Shown: positions 35,089 to 45,062 of the stretch, piece after piece
How the letters are laid out: each line of letters opens with the position of its first letter
Numbering within the stretch: position 1 is the stretch's first letter
Assembly (NCBI RefSeq): GCF_042666505.1
Contig: NZ_JBHTDN010000002.1
Coordinates: forward strand, 496,001 to 560,000
Source: Parapedobacter sp042666505
GTDB lineage: Bacteria; Bacteroidota; Bacteroidia; Sphingobacteriales; Sphingobacteriaceae
DNA length: 64,000 nucleotides
Direction of reading: 5' to 3'
Translations under genes and position numbers: made by a program
Notes under the pieces: model-generated
Database searches by the model: none
The model's input: the letters and a program-made list of their open reading frames with translations, nothing else
What the model was told of the DNA's origin: nothing

Positions 35089-36476
35089 GGTGCTGCGATT
35101 AAGGGAACTTCCTCTATACGGTAAGGATCGCCTCCTACACTGATTTTCCAAAGCAGGTTGCCCGCAACGTCAGAAAGCACGAACAGCCGGGGATCGGTTA
35201 AGCAAGTCAGCACTTTACGCTCACCCAACAGGGCCGAATTACCTTTTACCGACGAAAAAAACGTGGGTGGGTATGTGATTTCCATAGTACGCCGATACTG
35301 CCTATTGACCTCATCCAGTTTGAAAGACAGCGCCCTCGACTGTTTACGCGTAATCCCGTTATCCAACATCATCAACTCCCCACGGCGATTTATGTGGGCA
35401 TAATGCTGGGCGAAGAACCGGTCGTCTTCCTGCATGGGAAAATCACCCCCCTCACCAAACTTCCACACCACGTCGCCGGTCTTCCGACTGATTTTCCAAA
35501 CTTGGTTTAAATCCCGGAATGACATCAAAAAGAATCCATTTCCGTCATCATACAACGCGTTTCCATGCACGAGATCGCCTTTGTCCTTCAAGATGGTTGG
35601 ATAGTGCAGCACGTCGAGGTGGTCCAGCACCGACCATTCCCAGATTTTGCGCCCCTCCGGATTGAACACCACAATTCCGTCGGCCTTAACTGTGTCTGTA
35701 CGGCTTCCCCCCACGGAACTCAGGTCGAACACCTTCCAATCAAAGGTAAGGGCATAAATATTGCCCTCAGCATCTTTCCGGACTTCATGATGTACTCGCT
35801 TGTCCATATCTCCCTTGCCTACCTTAAAGTGTCGCACATATTCGCCTTTGAGGTTTACCTCCACGATTTCGTCGCCGCCCGACGATGGTATGTCTTCCGA
35901 ACCGACAATGCAAAGCACGGTACGATCGGCTGTCCAGGAGGAAACTTTCACGCCTTTTGAAAACGGTTCATACCACACCATCTCCCCCAGTCCGTTGAGA
36001 ATCACCGCAGCACCGGGTTCGGTAAGTATTTGCGTAAGGAAATACCTGCCTTGCATGTCCTCACGGATCGATTCGGCTACGGTGTCCAGCGTAAAATACG
36101 GCGTCGTGTGGTAAATGGACTTGGTTTCAATGGTATAGACGTTGCTCCAATCGACATCGGATCCCCGCTGTGCCATTACCTGATAAGCATACTGACGTTG
36201 GGGAAGTAAGTTGTACAGGATTACGGCGTGATCAAGCCGGTCGGCATAGGTATCCGACCATAACGTATCCCTGCCACCTTTCAACCAATATTTGATCTGC
36301 ACCGACGAAGCCTTGTTTGTCGCGACGTTAACCCGAACGCGTAGCCGGTTATCGGGCAAGTAATGCAGCTCGATTCCGTTAATATTTAAGGGCTGCATGA
36401 CGCGGTAAAGAACTATGGCACCGATAACCATCAGCACGGCAATAAGGATATAGACGGTGGCAGGAATCCGTTTCAT
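35085..36476 (-). CDS. Arylsulfate sulfotransferase (ASST)-like protein, membrane-anchored
   Basis: 463 residues. A single N-terminal helix (4-27) with no cleavage site would anchor a periplasmic domain. After a beta-sandwich (about 30-120) comes a six-bladed propeller of the arylsulfotransferase family. Residues that match the E. coli ASST catalytic set by order and local context are His229/His230 (RVHHEVRKDAEGN), His304 (LVHGNALYD), Arg321 (MSFRDLNQVW) and His358 (AQHYAHINRRG), the last being the candidate for the sulfo-histidine. ASST moves sulfate from a phenolic sulfate to another phenol without PAPS. It starts 4 bp after the SusD stop, and its own stop overlaps chrA. Confidence 0.85.
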   Translation of the reverse strand: MKRIPATVYILIAVLMVIGAIVLYRVMQPLNINGIELHYLPDNRLRVRVNVATNKASSVQIKYWLKGGRDTLWSDTYADRLDHAVILYNLLPQRQYAYQVMAQRGSDVDWSNVYTIETKSIYHTTPYFTLDTVAESIREDMQGRYFLTQILTEPGAAVILNGLGEMVWYEPFSKGVKVSSWTADRTVLCIVGSEDIPSSGGDEIVEVNLKGEYVRHFKVGKGDMDKRVHHEVRKDAEGNIYALTFDWKVFDLSSVGGSRTDTVKADGIVVFNPEGRKIWEWSVLDHLDVLHYPTILKDKGDLVHGNALYDDGNGFFLMSFRDLNQVWKISRKTGDVVWKFGEGGDFPMQEDDRFFAQHYAHINRRGELMMLDNGITRKQSRALSFKLDEVNRQYRRTMEITYPPTFFSSVKGNSALLGERKVLTCLTDPRLFVLSDVAGNLLWKISVGGDPYRIEEVPLIAAP

Positions 36477-36480
36477 CCGA

Positions 36481-38055
36481 TTATTGTCTTACCCGGCCTT
36501 GGTTAATACTGACATCCAGCGATGTATTTGCCTGTATTTCCTGGATGGGATACGGAAAAAGGGCGTAGTTAACCGCATCCGAATACGTATTCTGGTCCCG
36601 TAACATCGGCCTCACCTTCTCTTTAAATTTCAGCAACGGATCAGCGCCGTTGGTCGTACTGCGCCCCCAACGGATTAAATCGTCCCGGCGGCGTCCTTCC
36701 ATAAACAATTCCAATCCGCGTTCTTCAAAAATAAAATCACGCAAGGACTCTTTCGAAGGAAAATCGGACAACAGAATGGCTGACGCATTACTCCGTTCCC
36801 TCACTTCGTTGATCAACGATACCGATTCGTCATTCGGGCCGTTCAGTTCATTAAGCGCTTCGGCCCGCATCAGCAAGATATCCGAATAGCGGATGATGCT
36901 GACATTGTTGTACCCTGCATAATTATAGTTATTCACGTGAGGATATTTGAGGCCGAAGGTAAATTGCGCCTGAACGGTATCGGGCAAGCTTCCACCCTCT
37001 CCGCCAAATTCCTTCGGCAGCGTAATAATCTGTCCGTACAGCGCTTTATACGTACCCAACAACAATTTGCGCCGCTGGTCTTGTGGACTGAACTTCGCGT
37101 AGAACTCCCGATGAATCGGGAAATTACCCCAGCCGCGGTTGTAGTCCCAAGGCACGGACTGAATGCCGAAACTATTGGAAAGGATACCATAGGAACCGGG
37201 TTCGCTGGAAGATTTCATCACGAAGATAAATTCGTTATCCGACCGGTTCATATTATCAAACAAAGCAACGACACCTCCCTCGCCCGCACCGCGCAGGTCA
37301 TATACACCATCGGTGATGATCTCGCCGCATTTATCTGCGGCTTTCTGCCACTCGCCCCGCCGCATATATAACCTTGCCAGCAAGCCCTGCGCTGCAGCTT
37401 TGGTAGCCCGGCCGTTTAATTCCACGGGATAACTACGCGGAAGATGGCCCTCGGCAAATTGCAGGTCAGCAATCATCTGATCTTCGATAACACCCTGTGC
37501 CACCAAAGGTGGATTCTCGTCCGCTTCCGTAAAATCAGCAGACGATTTAAGGTTGAGTGGTACGTCTCCCCAGAGCGATGTCGCGTCGTAATACGCAAGG
37601 GCGCGTAGGAACCGTACCTCCGCCAGGTGTTGCATTTGGACTTCCTCCGATTCCCCGTTACCTACATAGTCGATCTTTCCAATGAGGTATTCCGATTCGT
37701 TGGCTCGTGAAATCAACCGAAAGATGCTCGCCCATACATCGTTGATAATAGAGTTGCTGGCATCGTAAGTCAACTGGTCCAGTTGGATTCCCTGCCGGCT
37801 GTCGGGTTTCGTCGTGACGATGTCCGATGGGTATTCCGTCAATTGGTGCAGGTACCCTGCGTAATACCCGTTTCCACCGTTATCCCGGAGTGCTGCGTAT
37901 ACACCGCGCACTCCCTGCAAGCCGTTTTCCGGCTTGGTTAACGTAGTCTCATCAAAGACAGAATACGATTCTTCCTGCAAACCGTTCTCGCAGGAGATCG
38001 GTAGAAGTGAACCAAGCAGGAACATATATAAGGTTGGTTTTACGTAACGTTTCAT
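36481..38055 (-). CDS. SusD/RagB-family surface lipoprotein, pair 3
   Basis: 524 residues. The lipoprotein signal MKRYVKPTLYMFLLGSLLPISC places the lipid on Cys22. The classical RagB/SusD layout follows: an N-terminal SusD-like_3 domain with AEVRFLRALAYYDATSLWGDVPL, four TPR-like helix pairs, and the C-terminal block RYSDILLMRAEALNE with FIFEERGLELFMEGRRRDDLIRWG. It differs in subgroup from the two other SusD proteins of the window. It is the second gene of the sulfotransferase operon, 100 bp downstream of its SusC. Confidence 0.95.
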   Translation of the reverse strand: MKRYVKPTLYMFLLGSLLPISCENGLQEESYSVFDETTLTKPENGLQGVRGVYAALRDNGGNGYYAGYLHQLTEYPSDIVTTKPDSRQGIQLDQLTYDASNSIINDVWASIFRLISRANESEYLIGKIDYVGNGESEEVQMQHLAEVRFLRALAYYDATSLWGDVPLNLKSSADFTEADENPPLVAQGVIEDQMIADLQFAEGHLPRSYPVELNGRATKAAAQGLLARLYMRRGEWQKAADKCGEIITDGVYDLRGAGEGGVVALFDNMNRSDNEFIFVMKSSSEPGSYGILSNSFGIQSVPWDYNRGWGNFPIHREFYAKFSPQDQRRKLLLGTYKALYGQIITLPKEFGGEGGSLPDTVQAQFTFGLKYPHVNNYNYAGYNNVSIIRYSDILLMRAEALNELNGPNDESVSLINEVRERSNASAILLSDFPSKESLRDFIFEERGLELFMEGRRRDDLIRWGRSTTNGADPLLKFKEKVRPMLRDQNTYSDAVNYALFPYPIQEIQANTSLDVSINQGRVRQ

Positions 38056-38155
38056 TAGATTATAGTTTTTTTATCGCCTATTTGAACCTGCATTTCAACG
38101 CGTTTTTTGCGGCCGGCACTGACATGGCAGGTTTCATCACGATTCGATTTCTAAG

Positions 38156-41100
38156 TTAAAAGGTCAACCTCAGTCCAAAGATATACATTTTGGCGAGTGG
38201 ATAGGCGTTGAAATCAAGGCCCCTTCCGACGTTTCTATTTTGTTGGTCGTTCGATACCAGGTTGCCGATTTCCGGATCCAACCCGGTATAAGGCGTCCAG
38301 GTATGAAGGTTTTGCGCATTGACATAGAGTTGCAGTTGGGATACCCGGATTTTTGACAACCAAGTTGCTGGAAGCCGGTAAGCCAGCGTCACGTTTTTCA
38401 CCCGTAGGAAGTCTGAGCTTTCTACAAACCGGGAATTGACCCATCCGCCGTGGCTCGTGCCATAAAAGCCCCGCTGGGGTAATGTGCCGCCCGGATTGTC
38501 GGGCGTCCATGTTTCCGTTTCCGTCGAAGCCAGCACATTTCCGGTCGATAACGGGTCCATCATATCCAGTTTCTGCACATTCACCAGTTTGCCGCCGGCT
38601 TGGCCTTGTAACACGACCGTCAGGTCAATCCCTTTATAACTAAGGCTGTTGGTCATACCGAAAAACGAAGTGGGCACACCCGTACCCAACACCACACGGT
38701 CATCCGTGTTCAGGATTCCGTCGCCATTTACGTCAACGTATTTAGGATCGCCCGCTTCGGCATTGATATGCGTGGTCTCCAATGCCGGATCGCCCGGCTG
38801 GAGGATGCCCTCATAGAGATAACCATTGATGGAGCCGATGGGCTCCCCTACGCGGATAATGAACGGGTCTTCAAAATTGGCGGCACCGTCGGGTTTGACA
38901 GACCCCACATAGATGTCTGCATTGTTGTTACCTAGTTCGCGAACCCGGTTTCGGTTATGGGAATAGTTGACGGAAGTGCTCCATTCGAAACGATCGTTTC
39001 GGATGTTGACCGTCTGCAATGAAAATTCCCACCCCTTATTGGATACCGCTCCGGCATTGCCCGTTCGGAATAAGAATCCGGTTGATGGCGAAATGTTTCG
39101 GTCGAGCAACAAGTTATCGGTATACTTATCGTAATAATCGGCTACGAAAACAATCCGGTTATCGGCAAAACCCACGTCTACACCTAAATCCAACGCCTTT
39201 GTACTTTCCCATTTTAATTCCTGATTTGAAAGCCGGGTTATGGCAATCCCGTTGACGGTAGTCAGACCGTCTTCGGTGTATTTGGTGGAATTGTTACTTG
39301 CATAGGTCGCCAGCGAAATGCCCGGACTGACCCGGTCATTGCCTGTGAGGCCATAACTGGCGCGCAGTTTAGCTTGCGACAACCAGGTCACATCTTTAGC
39401 AAATTGCTCATTTTTCACATTCCATGCGGCAGCCACCGAAGGAAAGTATCCCAATTTATTGGACTTGCCGAATACCGAGGATCCGTCGATGCGATAGGTC
39501 GCCGTCAGACTGTAACGGCTATCATAATCGTAATCAACGCGACCAAACCAGCTGGCACGATTGGTACGGTTACGAGCCGAGTAACTGGTAAAATTCTGTG
39601 CGGTGCTCAAGTTATTATACCCCAGATTGTCACTGGCAAAATTTGTCGCGTTGGTTCCGTACTCAAAATACAGATACGTCTGGTAATTATACCCGGCCAA
39701 TAGTCCGACGTTGTGTTTGTCAAAGGTACGGTTGTAACGGGCCGTGGGATTAAAGATCAGTTCTTTGGCATCGAACGAAACGATGGATCCCCTGCCTTTG
39801 GTGGCCGATGCATTGGGAACCGTGGAAGGCGCAAAATAAAATTGTTCCGTCTTATTGAGATCGGCACCGAAATCTGCCTGTAAAAACAGGTTTTGGACCG
39901 GTTCGTACTTCATCGAGAAATATCCATTTGTACGATAACTGGTGTTTTCCCGGTCTTCGGCTTCTACAAAGTGCAGCGGATTCTGCGCATCCAGCCGCGG
40001 GGGTACACCGGAATCAAATGTCGATGCCGGATTGGCGCTCATCACCTGCTTCAAAAAGCCATTGATGGTCGACGGAGCCAAAGGAAGATCGTTCTGGATT
40101 CCGTAATTTCCAAACACGCGGCCGGAAAGCGTAAACTGGTCGCTGACGTGGTGATCCACATTGATACGTGCACCGATTCTCCGGTATTTCGAGTGAACGA
40201 CGACCCCTTCCTGCCCCAGGTAGTCGAAACTGGTATATACACCGGTTTTGTTGGTGCCGCCAATGAAACTGAGGGAATGATCATTGACGCGTCCTACCCG
40301 GAATACCTCGTTCTGCCAGTCGGTACCCAATATTCCCGATTGCAACGAATCCAAACGACCCGACGAATAAGGGGGCAGCTCTCCGTTTGCTTCGGACATT
40401 CGGTTGCGTCTTAACGCAAAATCATAGGGACCCAACAAGTCATAGCGATCGATGACACGTTGATATCCGACTGAACTGTTAACATTCAAATTACTCTTTT
40501 TGTCAGTCCCCTTTTTGGTGGTCACCAATACCACGCCATTTGCGCCCCGCGCACCGTAAATGGAGGTGGACGCAGCGTCTTTCAAGATGGTAATGGTTTC
40601 GATATCCTCGGGTTTGATGGTCATTCCGATTCCTTCGGACGCTGGGAATCCATCGATCACATACAGCGGCTCACTATCGGCGTTGATCGAGTTTGTCCCC
40701 CGGATACGGATAGACAGCCCGGCCCCCGGTGTTCCATTATTTTGGCTTACCTGCACTCCTGAGGCCCGTCCCTGGAGCATATTAGCCACCGAAATGGACG
40801 ACTTATTCAGGTCTTCGACGTTCAGTGAAACGGCCGAACCCGCGAACAAGTTTCGGTCGCGCGTACCGTAGCCCACGACAACCACCTCATCGATGGTTTC
40901 CTGCGCAGCGGTGAGGGTAATGGTTAGTCCGGAGACAGACGTGCTTCCGGCCTGATGGGTCTGACGGGCGTATCCGACGCGCGAGAACACCAGCTGGCTA
41001 TTGGATGGTGCGACAAGCGTAAACGTACCCGATTCCGTTGATTTGGTCAAGGTTGCACCGCCAGCGATTCCGATATTCACATCGCTGAGCACCGTACCAT

Positions 41101-41227
41101 TCTCATCAATAACAGTACCTGATACATGGACTTGGTTTTGGGCGCTTACCAGGAGGGGAATTCCCAGGGCCCATAGCCACACCAGCAGGCCTGCCACATG
41201 AATAAACTTGGGTTTACAATTTACCAT
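38156..41227 (-). CDS. SusC/RagA-family TonB-dependent outer-membrane transporter, pair 3
   Basis: 1023 residues. A signal peptide ends in LLVSAQ, followed by the carboxypeptidase-like domain (VSGTVIDENGTVLSDVNIGIAGG), the plug (IDEVVVVGYGTRDR, LYVIDGFPASEG, ILKDAASTSIYGARGANGV) and a barrel ending in KMYIFGLRLTF. It is slightly shorter than the other two SusC proteins and carries the canonical VGYGT plug start. As first gene of the minus-strand operon it should bring the ligand of the sulfate-transfer genes into the periplasm. Confidence 0.96.
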   Translation of the reverse strand: MVNCKPKFIHVAGLLVWLWALGIPLLVSAQNQVHVSGTVIDENGTVLSDVNIGIAGGATLTKSTESGTFTLVAPSNSQLVFSRVGYARQTHQAGSTSVSGLTITLTAAQETIDEVVVVGYGTRDRNLFAGSAVSLNVEDLNKSSISVANMLQGRASGVQVSQNNGTPGAGLSIRIRGTNSINADSEPLYVIDGFPASEGIGMTIKPEDIETITILKDAASTSIYGARGANGVVLVTTKKGTDKKSNLNVNSSVGYQRVIDRYDLLGPYDFALRRNRMSEANGELPPYSSGRLDSLQSGILGTDWQNEVFRVGRVNDHSLSFIGGTNKTGVYTSFDYLGQEGVVVHSKYRRIGARINVDHHVSDQFTLSGRVFGNYGIQNDLPLAPSTINGFLKQVMSANPASTFDSGVPPRLDAQNPLHFVEAEDRENTSYRTNGYFSMKYEPVQNLFLQADFGADLNKTEQFYFAPSTVPNASATKGRGSIVSFDAKELIFNPTARYNRTFDKHNVGLLAGYNYQTYLYFEYGTNATNFASDNLGYNNLSTAQNFTSYSARNRTNRASWFGRVDYDYDSRYSLTATYRIDGSSVFGKSNKLGYFPSVAAAWNVKNEQFAKDVTWLSQAKLRASYGLTGNDRVSPGISLATYASNNSTKYTEDGLTTVNGIAITRLSNQELKWESTKALDLGVDVGFADNRIVFVADYYDKYTDNLLLDRNISPSTGFLFRTGNAGAVSNKGWEFSLQTVNIRNDRFEWSTSVNYSHNRNRVRELGNNNADIYVGSVKPDGAANFEDPFIIRVGEPIGSINGYLYEGILQPGDPALETTHINAEAGDPKYVDVNGDGILNTDDRVVLGTGVPTSFFGMTNSLSYKGIDLTVVLQGQAGGKLVNVQKLDMMDPLSTGNVLASTETETWTPDNPGGTLPQRGFYGTSHGGWVNSRFVESSDFLRVKNVTLAYRLPATWLSKIRVSQLQLYVNAQNLHTWTPYTGLDPEIGNLVSNDQQNRNVGRGLDFNAYPLAKMYIFGLRLTF

Positions 41228-41297
41228 AGTGTTTTGTTAATTATACGTAGTACATTTGGAATTTAGGATATCATTGGTTTTACCAACAACATATCCA

Positions 41298-41305
41298 CAA
41301 ATTTA
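41298..41305 (-). promoter_or_regulatory. Predicted promoter of the SusCD-sulfotransferase operon
   Basis: On the minus strand TAAATTTG matches TAnnTTTG. A T run about 18 nt upstream takes the place of a -33 element. The leader to the SusC ATG is about 65 nt. The HTCS at 27437-31612 is the nearest candidate activator, but no binding site can be identified by eye. Confidence 0.5.
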
Positions 41306-41443
41306 CCGTCTTAACATCTACTTAAAATTCCTATAGTCCGTTTTTTTTGTCCATTCATCCGAATCTGAAGTCGGACTGCAGCCCAAGTTTTCAGGAATAG
41401 GGAAAAAAGGGTTTCGTTGCGGCCGATTAGTTTTGCTTCCCAT

Positions 41444-43963
41444 ATGAAAACGAACGCACCGATTATTTTGTTGGTTTGGGGGCTTCTTTGGTCCGCCTGC
41501 ACGACAACAGGCCAACGCGCTCCGCAAGGTTTTACATACCACGTCGAAATCCGCCCGGACACCAACGGGCAACTCGCACCGGCTTATTACGTCAACTTGG
41601 ATATTCCTGCATCACATGATTTAAACCAGAAAAACTGGAAGCTTTATTTTAACTCGTATAAAAATCCGCAGATTGACAGTACCGATGTTGGCAAGTTTAC
41701 GATTACCCACGTCAATGGAGATTTAAACTACATTGAACCGACCGCCGTTTTCCATATGGATCGTAATCGGCTGCGCATCCCGATCAGACAGGCCCGACTG
41801 CGGAACATTTCCGATTTCCCGACCGGATTCTACCTGGTCTACAACGATCAACCGGACCAATACTTCCCGTTCACCAACGAAGACCCAGCGTATGACCGCC
41901 TGGTGGTGCCCGAGAACGCATTAGCAGAAGAAATCTACGAACGCAACGAGTGGTTGTCACCGCTAGCGACCCCGGATTTGGAAAACCAGCTATTACCCTC
42001 CCCAAGGGCTGCGAAGTCCAACGGACAGGCGTTTACGCTTTCCGACGGTTCATTGATCGTTGCCGATAATCCCTTTGCGGGACAGGCAGCCTATTTGGCG
42101 GATGAACTAAAAAAATATACCCAGCTCGGCGTCCGCTTGGTTAATGACCCGAACAAAGCGGGCATTAAATTGAGGTTTTGGAACCTTGAAGAAGAAGCCT
42201 ATCAACTACGCATCGGAAACACGGGTATTGAGATCAATGCGGGCTCAGCTTCCGGCATGTTCTACGGCATTCAAACATTGAAAAGGCTGATTCTTGATCA
42301 CTACCGCGATGGAGAATGCGTTCTCCCGGGCATCGAAGTTGACGACGGACCCCGCTTCAAGCATCGGTCGCTCATGCTCGATGTCGCACGTAACTTTCTA
42401 CCGAAAGAAAAGCTATTGCAGGTATTGGATAGGATGTCGGCCTACAAAATCAATGTCCTGCATCTCCATTTCAACGACGACGAAGGTTGGCGTATTGCCA
42501 TTCCAGGATTGCCGGAATTAACCGCTTTCGGCGGATACAGGGGTCATACCGACGTTCCAGGCGATCACCTCCCTCCATCGCACGGTTCGGGACCCGACTC
42601 GGCCTCAACACGGGGCAGCGGGTTTTACAGCCGGAAAGATTTTGTCGAGATACTGTCCTATGCGAAAGATCGGTTTATTACCGTTATTCCGGAGATTGAA
42701 ACCCCGGGGCATGCGCGTGCTGCCATCAAATCGATGGAACACCGATACCATCGGTACGCACAGTCGGATCCTAACAAAGCAACCGAATACCTGCTTAGCG
42801 ACCTTCAAGACCGCTCGGAATACCGTACGGTCCAAGGGTGGCGCGACGATGCCATTAACCCTGCACTGGAATCTACCTACCATTTTATTGAGAAGGTGAT
42901 CACCGAATTAGCCCTCATGTACCAAGATGCCGGAGCCGAGTTAAAGCTCGTCCATATGGGGGGTGACGAAGTACCCGCCGGCGTATGGGAGCGGTCTGCG
43001 GCCGTGCAGCACCTCCTCCGCGAAAACGATTCTTTTAAAACAGCCGATGATCTCTGGGAATACTTCTACAATCGGGTAGGCGGAATTCTGGCCAAAAAGG
43101 ATATCCGCATGCAGGGATGGGAAGAAATCGGAATGAGACGGGTGGATGTAAACGGCCGGAAAAAGATGGAGATCGTTCCGGAACTTCGGAAAAACGGATA
43201 CCTGCTCGATGTATGGAACAATGTATACGGGACAGGTGCCGAAGATTTGGCCTATCGGCTGGCCAATCAAGGCTTTGATATCGTGCTGTCCAATGTGACC
43301 CATATGTATCTCGATTTGGCTTCGACAAGAAGCTTTTACGAGCCGGGGATGTACTGGGGCGGATATGTCAACCCCGAAAAAATCTTTTCCTTCATGCCGG
43401 AAAATTATTACCGTACGTTTCTACGTGACGACACCGATCGACCTATTGACACTGCGTCATTGCATGACAAAGCCAGGCTGAACACACAAGGAAAGAAACA
43501 TATTTATGGATTGCAATGCGCGCTATGGTCCGAAACCCTCATTCACGAAAGTAATTTTGATTACATGCTGTATCCCAAACTGATCGCTTTCGCCGAACGT
43601 GCGTGGGCGCCACAGCCGAAATGGACAACAGCGCCGGATGCAATCTTCGAGAAGCAGTACCGCGAGGCATGGCAGCGATTCAACACCCTACTGTGGAACA
43701 ACGAACTGCCGCGATTTGATCGGTATTGGAGCGATGTTCACTACCGGATACCTGCGCCGGGAATCAAAATAGATAGCAACCAGGTTTTGGTAAACACAGA
43801 GTCCCAGGCATTGGTCGTACGCTATACCTTGAATGGAGGCGTACCTTCAAACGCCGATGCGGAAGTCAAAGGCCCGTTGACCGAAAAAGGCGTCTATCGA
43901 TTCAAGGCATTTCACAGAAAAACAGGCCGGTCCAGCAGGGCGATGACCGTCAGTTATCGCTGA
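41444..43963 (+). CDS. GH20 beta-N-acetylhexosaminidase, probable lipoprotein
   Basis: 839 residues from the ATG at 41444. The hydrophobic leader ends in LLWSAC (Cys19), a slightly atypical lipobox. An N-terminal carbohydrate-binding-like beta domain of the chitobiase type (about 25-160) is followed by the GH20b domain (LPSPRA to about 300) and the GH20 barrel: RFKHRSLMLDVARNF, LHLHFNDDEGWRIAI, VIPEIETPGHARA and the catalytic pair in HMGGDEVPAG (Asp508-Glu509). It ends in a chitobiase C-terminal-like domain. It removes terminal GlcNAc or GalNAc by substrate-assisted catalysis. It is divergent from SusC-3 and convergent with the GH18 gene (14 bp overlap). Confidence 0.95.
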   Translation: MKTNAPIILLVWGLLWSACTTTGQRAPQGFTYHVEIRPDTNGQLAPAYYVNLDIPASHDLNQKNWKLYFNSYKNPQIDSTDVGKFTITHVNGDLNYIEPTAVFHMDRNRLRIPIRQARLRNISDFPTGFYLVYNDQPDQYFPFTNEDPAYDRLVVPENALAEEIYERNEWLSPLATPDLENQLLPSPRAAKSNGQAFTLSDGSLIVADNPFAGQAAYLADELKKYTQLGVRLVNDPNKAGIKLRFWNLEEEAYQLRIGNTGIEINAGSASGMFYGIQTLKRLILDHYRDGECVLPGIEVDDGPRFKHRSLMLDVARNFLPKEKLLQVLDRMSAYKINVLHLHFNDDEGWRIAIPGLPELTAFGGYRGHTDVPGDHLPPSHGSGPDSASTRGSGFYSRKDFVEILSYAKDRFITVIPEIETPGHARAAIKSMEHRYHRYAQSDPNKATEYLLSDLQDRSEYRTVQGWRDDAINPALESTYHFIEKVITELALMYQDAGAELKLVHMGGDEVPAGVWERSAAVQHLLRENDSFKTADDLWEYFYNRVGGILAKKDIRMQGWEEIGMRRVDVNGRKKMEIVPELRKNGYLLDVWNNVYGTGAEDLAYRLANQGFDIVLSNVTHMYLDLASTRSFYEPGMYWGGYVNPEKIFSFMPENYYRTFLRDDTDRPIDTASLHDKARLNTQGKKHIYGLQCALWSETLIHESNFDYMLYPKLIAFAERAWAPQPKWTTAPDAIFEKQYREAWQRFNTLLWNNELPRFDRYWSDVHYRIPAPGIKIDSNQVLVNTESQALVVRYTLNGGVPSNADAEVKGPLTEKGVYRFKAFHRKTGRSSRAMTVSYR

Positions 43964-45062
43964 CGTTTTGGATTTCGTGGGCAATGGCATCTACCATTCC
44001 TCCCTGTTCTTTATCCAACGTCAGCTCCCAAAACATGATACCTCCCAGCTTTTTGCGAAGTGCATATCTGGTCTTTGCTTTGACGGAGCGAATATTATCG
44101 CCTGTAGCGTACTGACGGGTTCCGGCGTTGTACCAATAGGGGGCTTCCGCCTGCTCATCGTAAAAGTATTTCCACCCTTTTTCCGCTGTCAGTTCGGTTT
44201 CATACCGCTTAAAATCAAATCCGCGGGTATGCTCACCGGTTTGATAGCGACCATTGTCCGTAGGGGCAACGTGTTGCCAAACCCGGGTATAAAATGCCGC
44301 ACCGATAACCAATTTTTCAGCCGGTACTCCCTTGTCCAATAGGTATGAAACCGCCCGGTCGGTCGATTCTTCGCCGACGCGCACGCCATAAATCGGTGTA
44401 TGGTGACCGGTGACCGTTGCATAGCCATTTACCAAATCATAACTCATAATATTTACCCGATCAACCAACGGCATCACCTTTTCCCAGTCGATCGAATGAT
44501 CGAGAAATTTCTGAAATCCACCCGCAGCAAAACTCAATTCGTTTGTATTGCCAAGCACCGTTCGCAATTCGACCACCAACTCGGTAAAATTTTTTCGGTC
44601 CTCTGGCTTGTAAGGATGTTCCGGAAACCCTTCAATTGCGGGGTATTCCCAATCTAGATCAATGCCATCGGTACCGAAATAATCATTAATTTCTTTAACC
44701 GATTGTGCAAACCGTGCCCTGCCCGCTGGGGTTGAAAACACACCGGAACACGGCTCGCAGCCACCCCAACCTCCTAACGAAAGCATGATTTTCAAATTTG
44801 GATGTTCTTTTTTCAGTCCTACCAAATGTTTGATCGTGGCTGTATCTCGCGCGTTGGTAATATGAAAACGGCCGTCTCTAAGATGGCCAAAACTGAAAAT
44901 GATGTGGCTCAATTTATCGACCGGATAACGGTTTATGACTTGGTCGTTGCCCGTGTAGTAGGCAATAACCGAAAAATCCTGACGCTGTTGGGCAATTCCC
45001 GTAGTACTGCTTAAAGCCAGAATGGCAACAGCCCATAATACTGGTCTTTTTATACGAATCAT
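43950..45062 (-). CDS. GH18 chitinase, secreted
   Basis: 370 residues from the ATG at 45062 (MIRIKRPVLW), with a signal peptide ending in TGIAQ; the longer open frame to 45254 looks like non-coding leader. GH18 motifs are HIIFSFGH, KIMLSLGGWGG and the catalytic TDGIDLDWEYP with Glu139 as acid, then VNIMSYDL and GGIMFWELTLD. A chitinase-insertion-type segment lies between the last two blocks. Together with GH20 it would give the endo and exo steps of chitin or chito-oligosaccharide breakdown. It could also act as an endo-N-acetylglucosaminidase, though the motif fits chitinase better. Confidence 0.93.
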   Translation of the reverse strand: MIRIKRPVLWAVAILALSSTTGIAQQRQDFSVIAYYTGNDQVINRYPVDKLSHIIFSFGHLRDGRFHITNARDTATIKHLVGLKKEHPNLKIMLSLGGWGGCEPCSGVFSTPAGRARFAQSVKEINDYFGTDGIDLDWEYPAIEGFPEHPYKPEDRKNFTELVVELRTVLGNTNELSFAAGGFQKFLDHSIDWEKVMPLVDRVNIMSYDLVNGYATVTGHHTPIYGVRVGEESTDRAVSYLLDKGVPAEKLVIGAAFYTRVWQHVAPTDNGRYQTGEHTRGFDFKRYETELTAEKGWKYFYDEQAEAPYWYNAGTRQYATGDNIRSVKAKTRYALRKKLGGIMFWELTLDKEQGGMVDAIAHEIQNVSDN

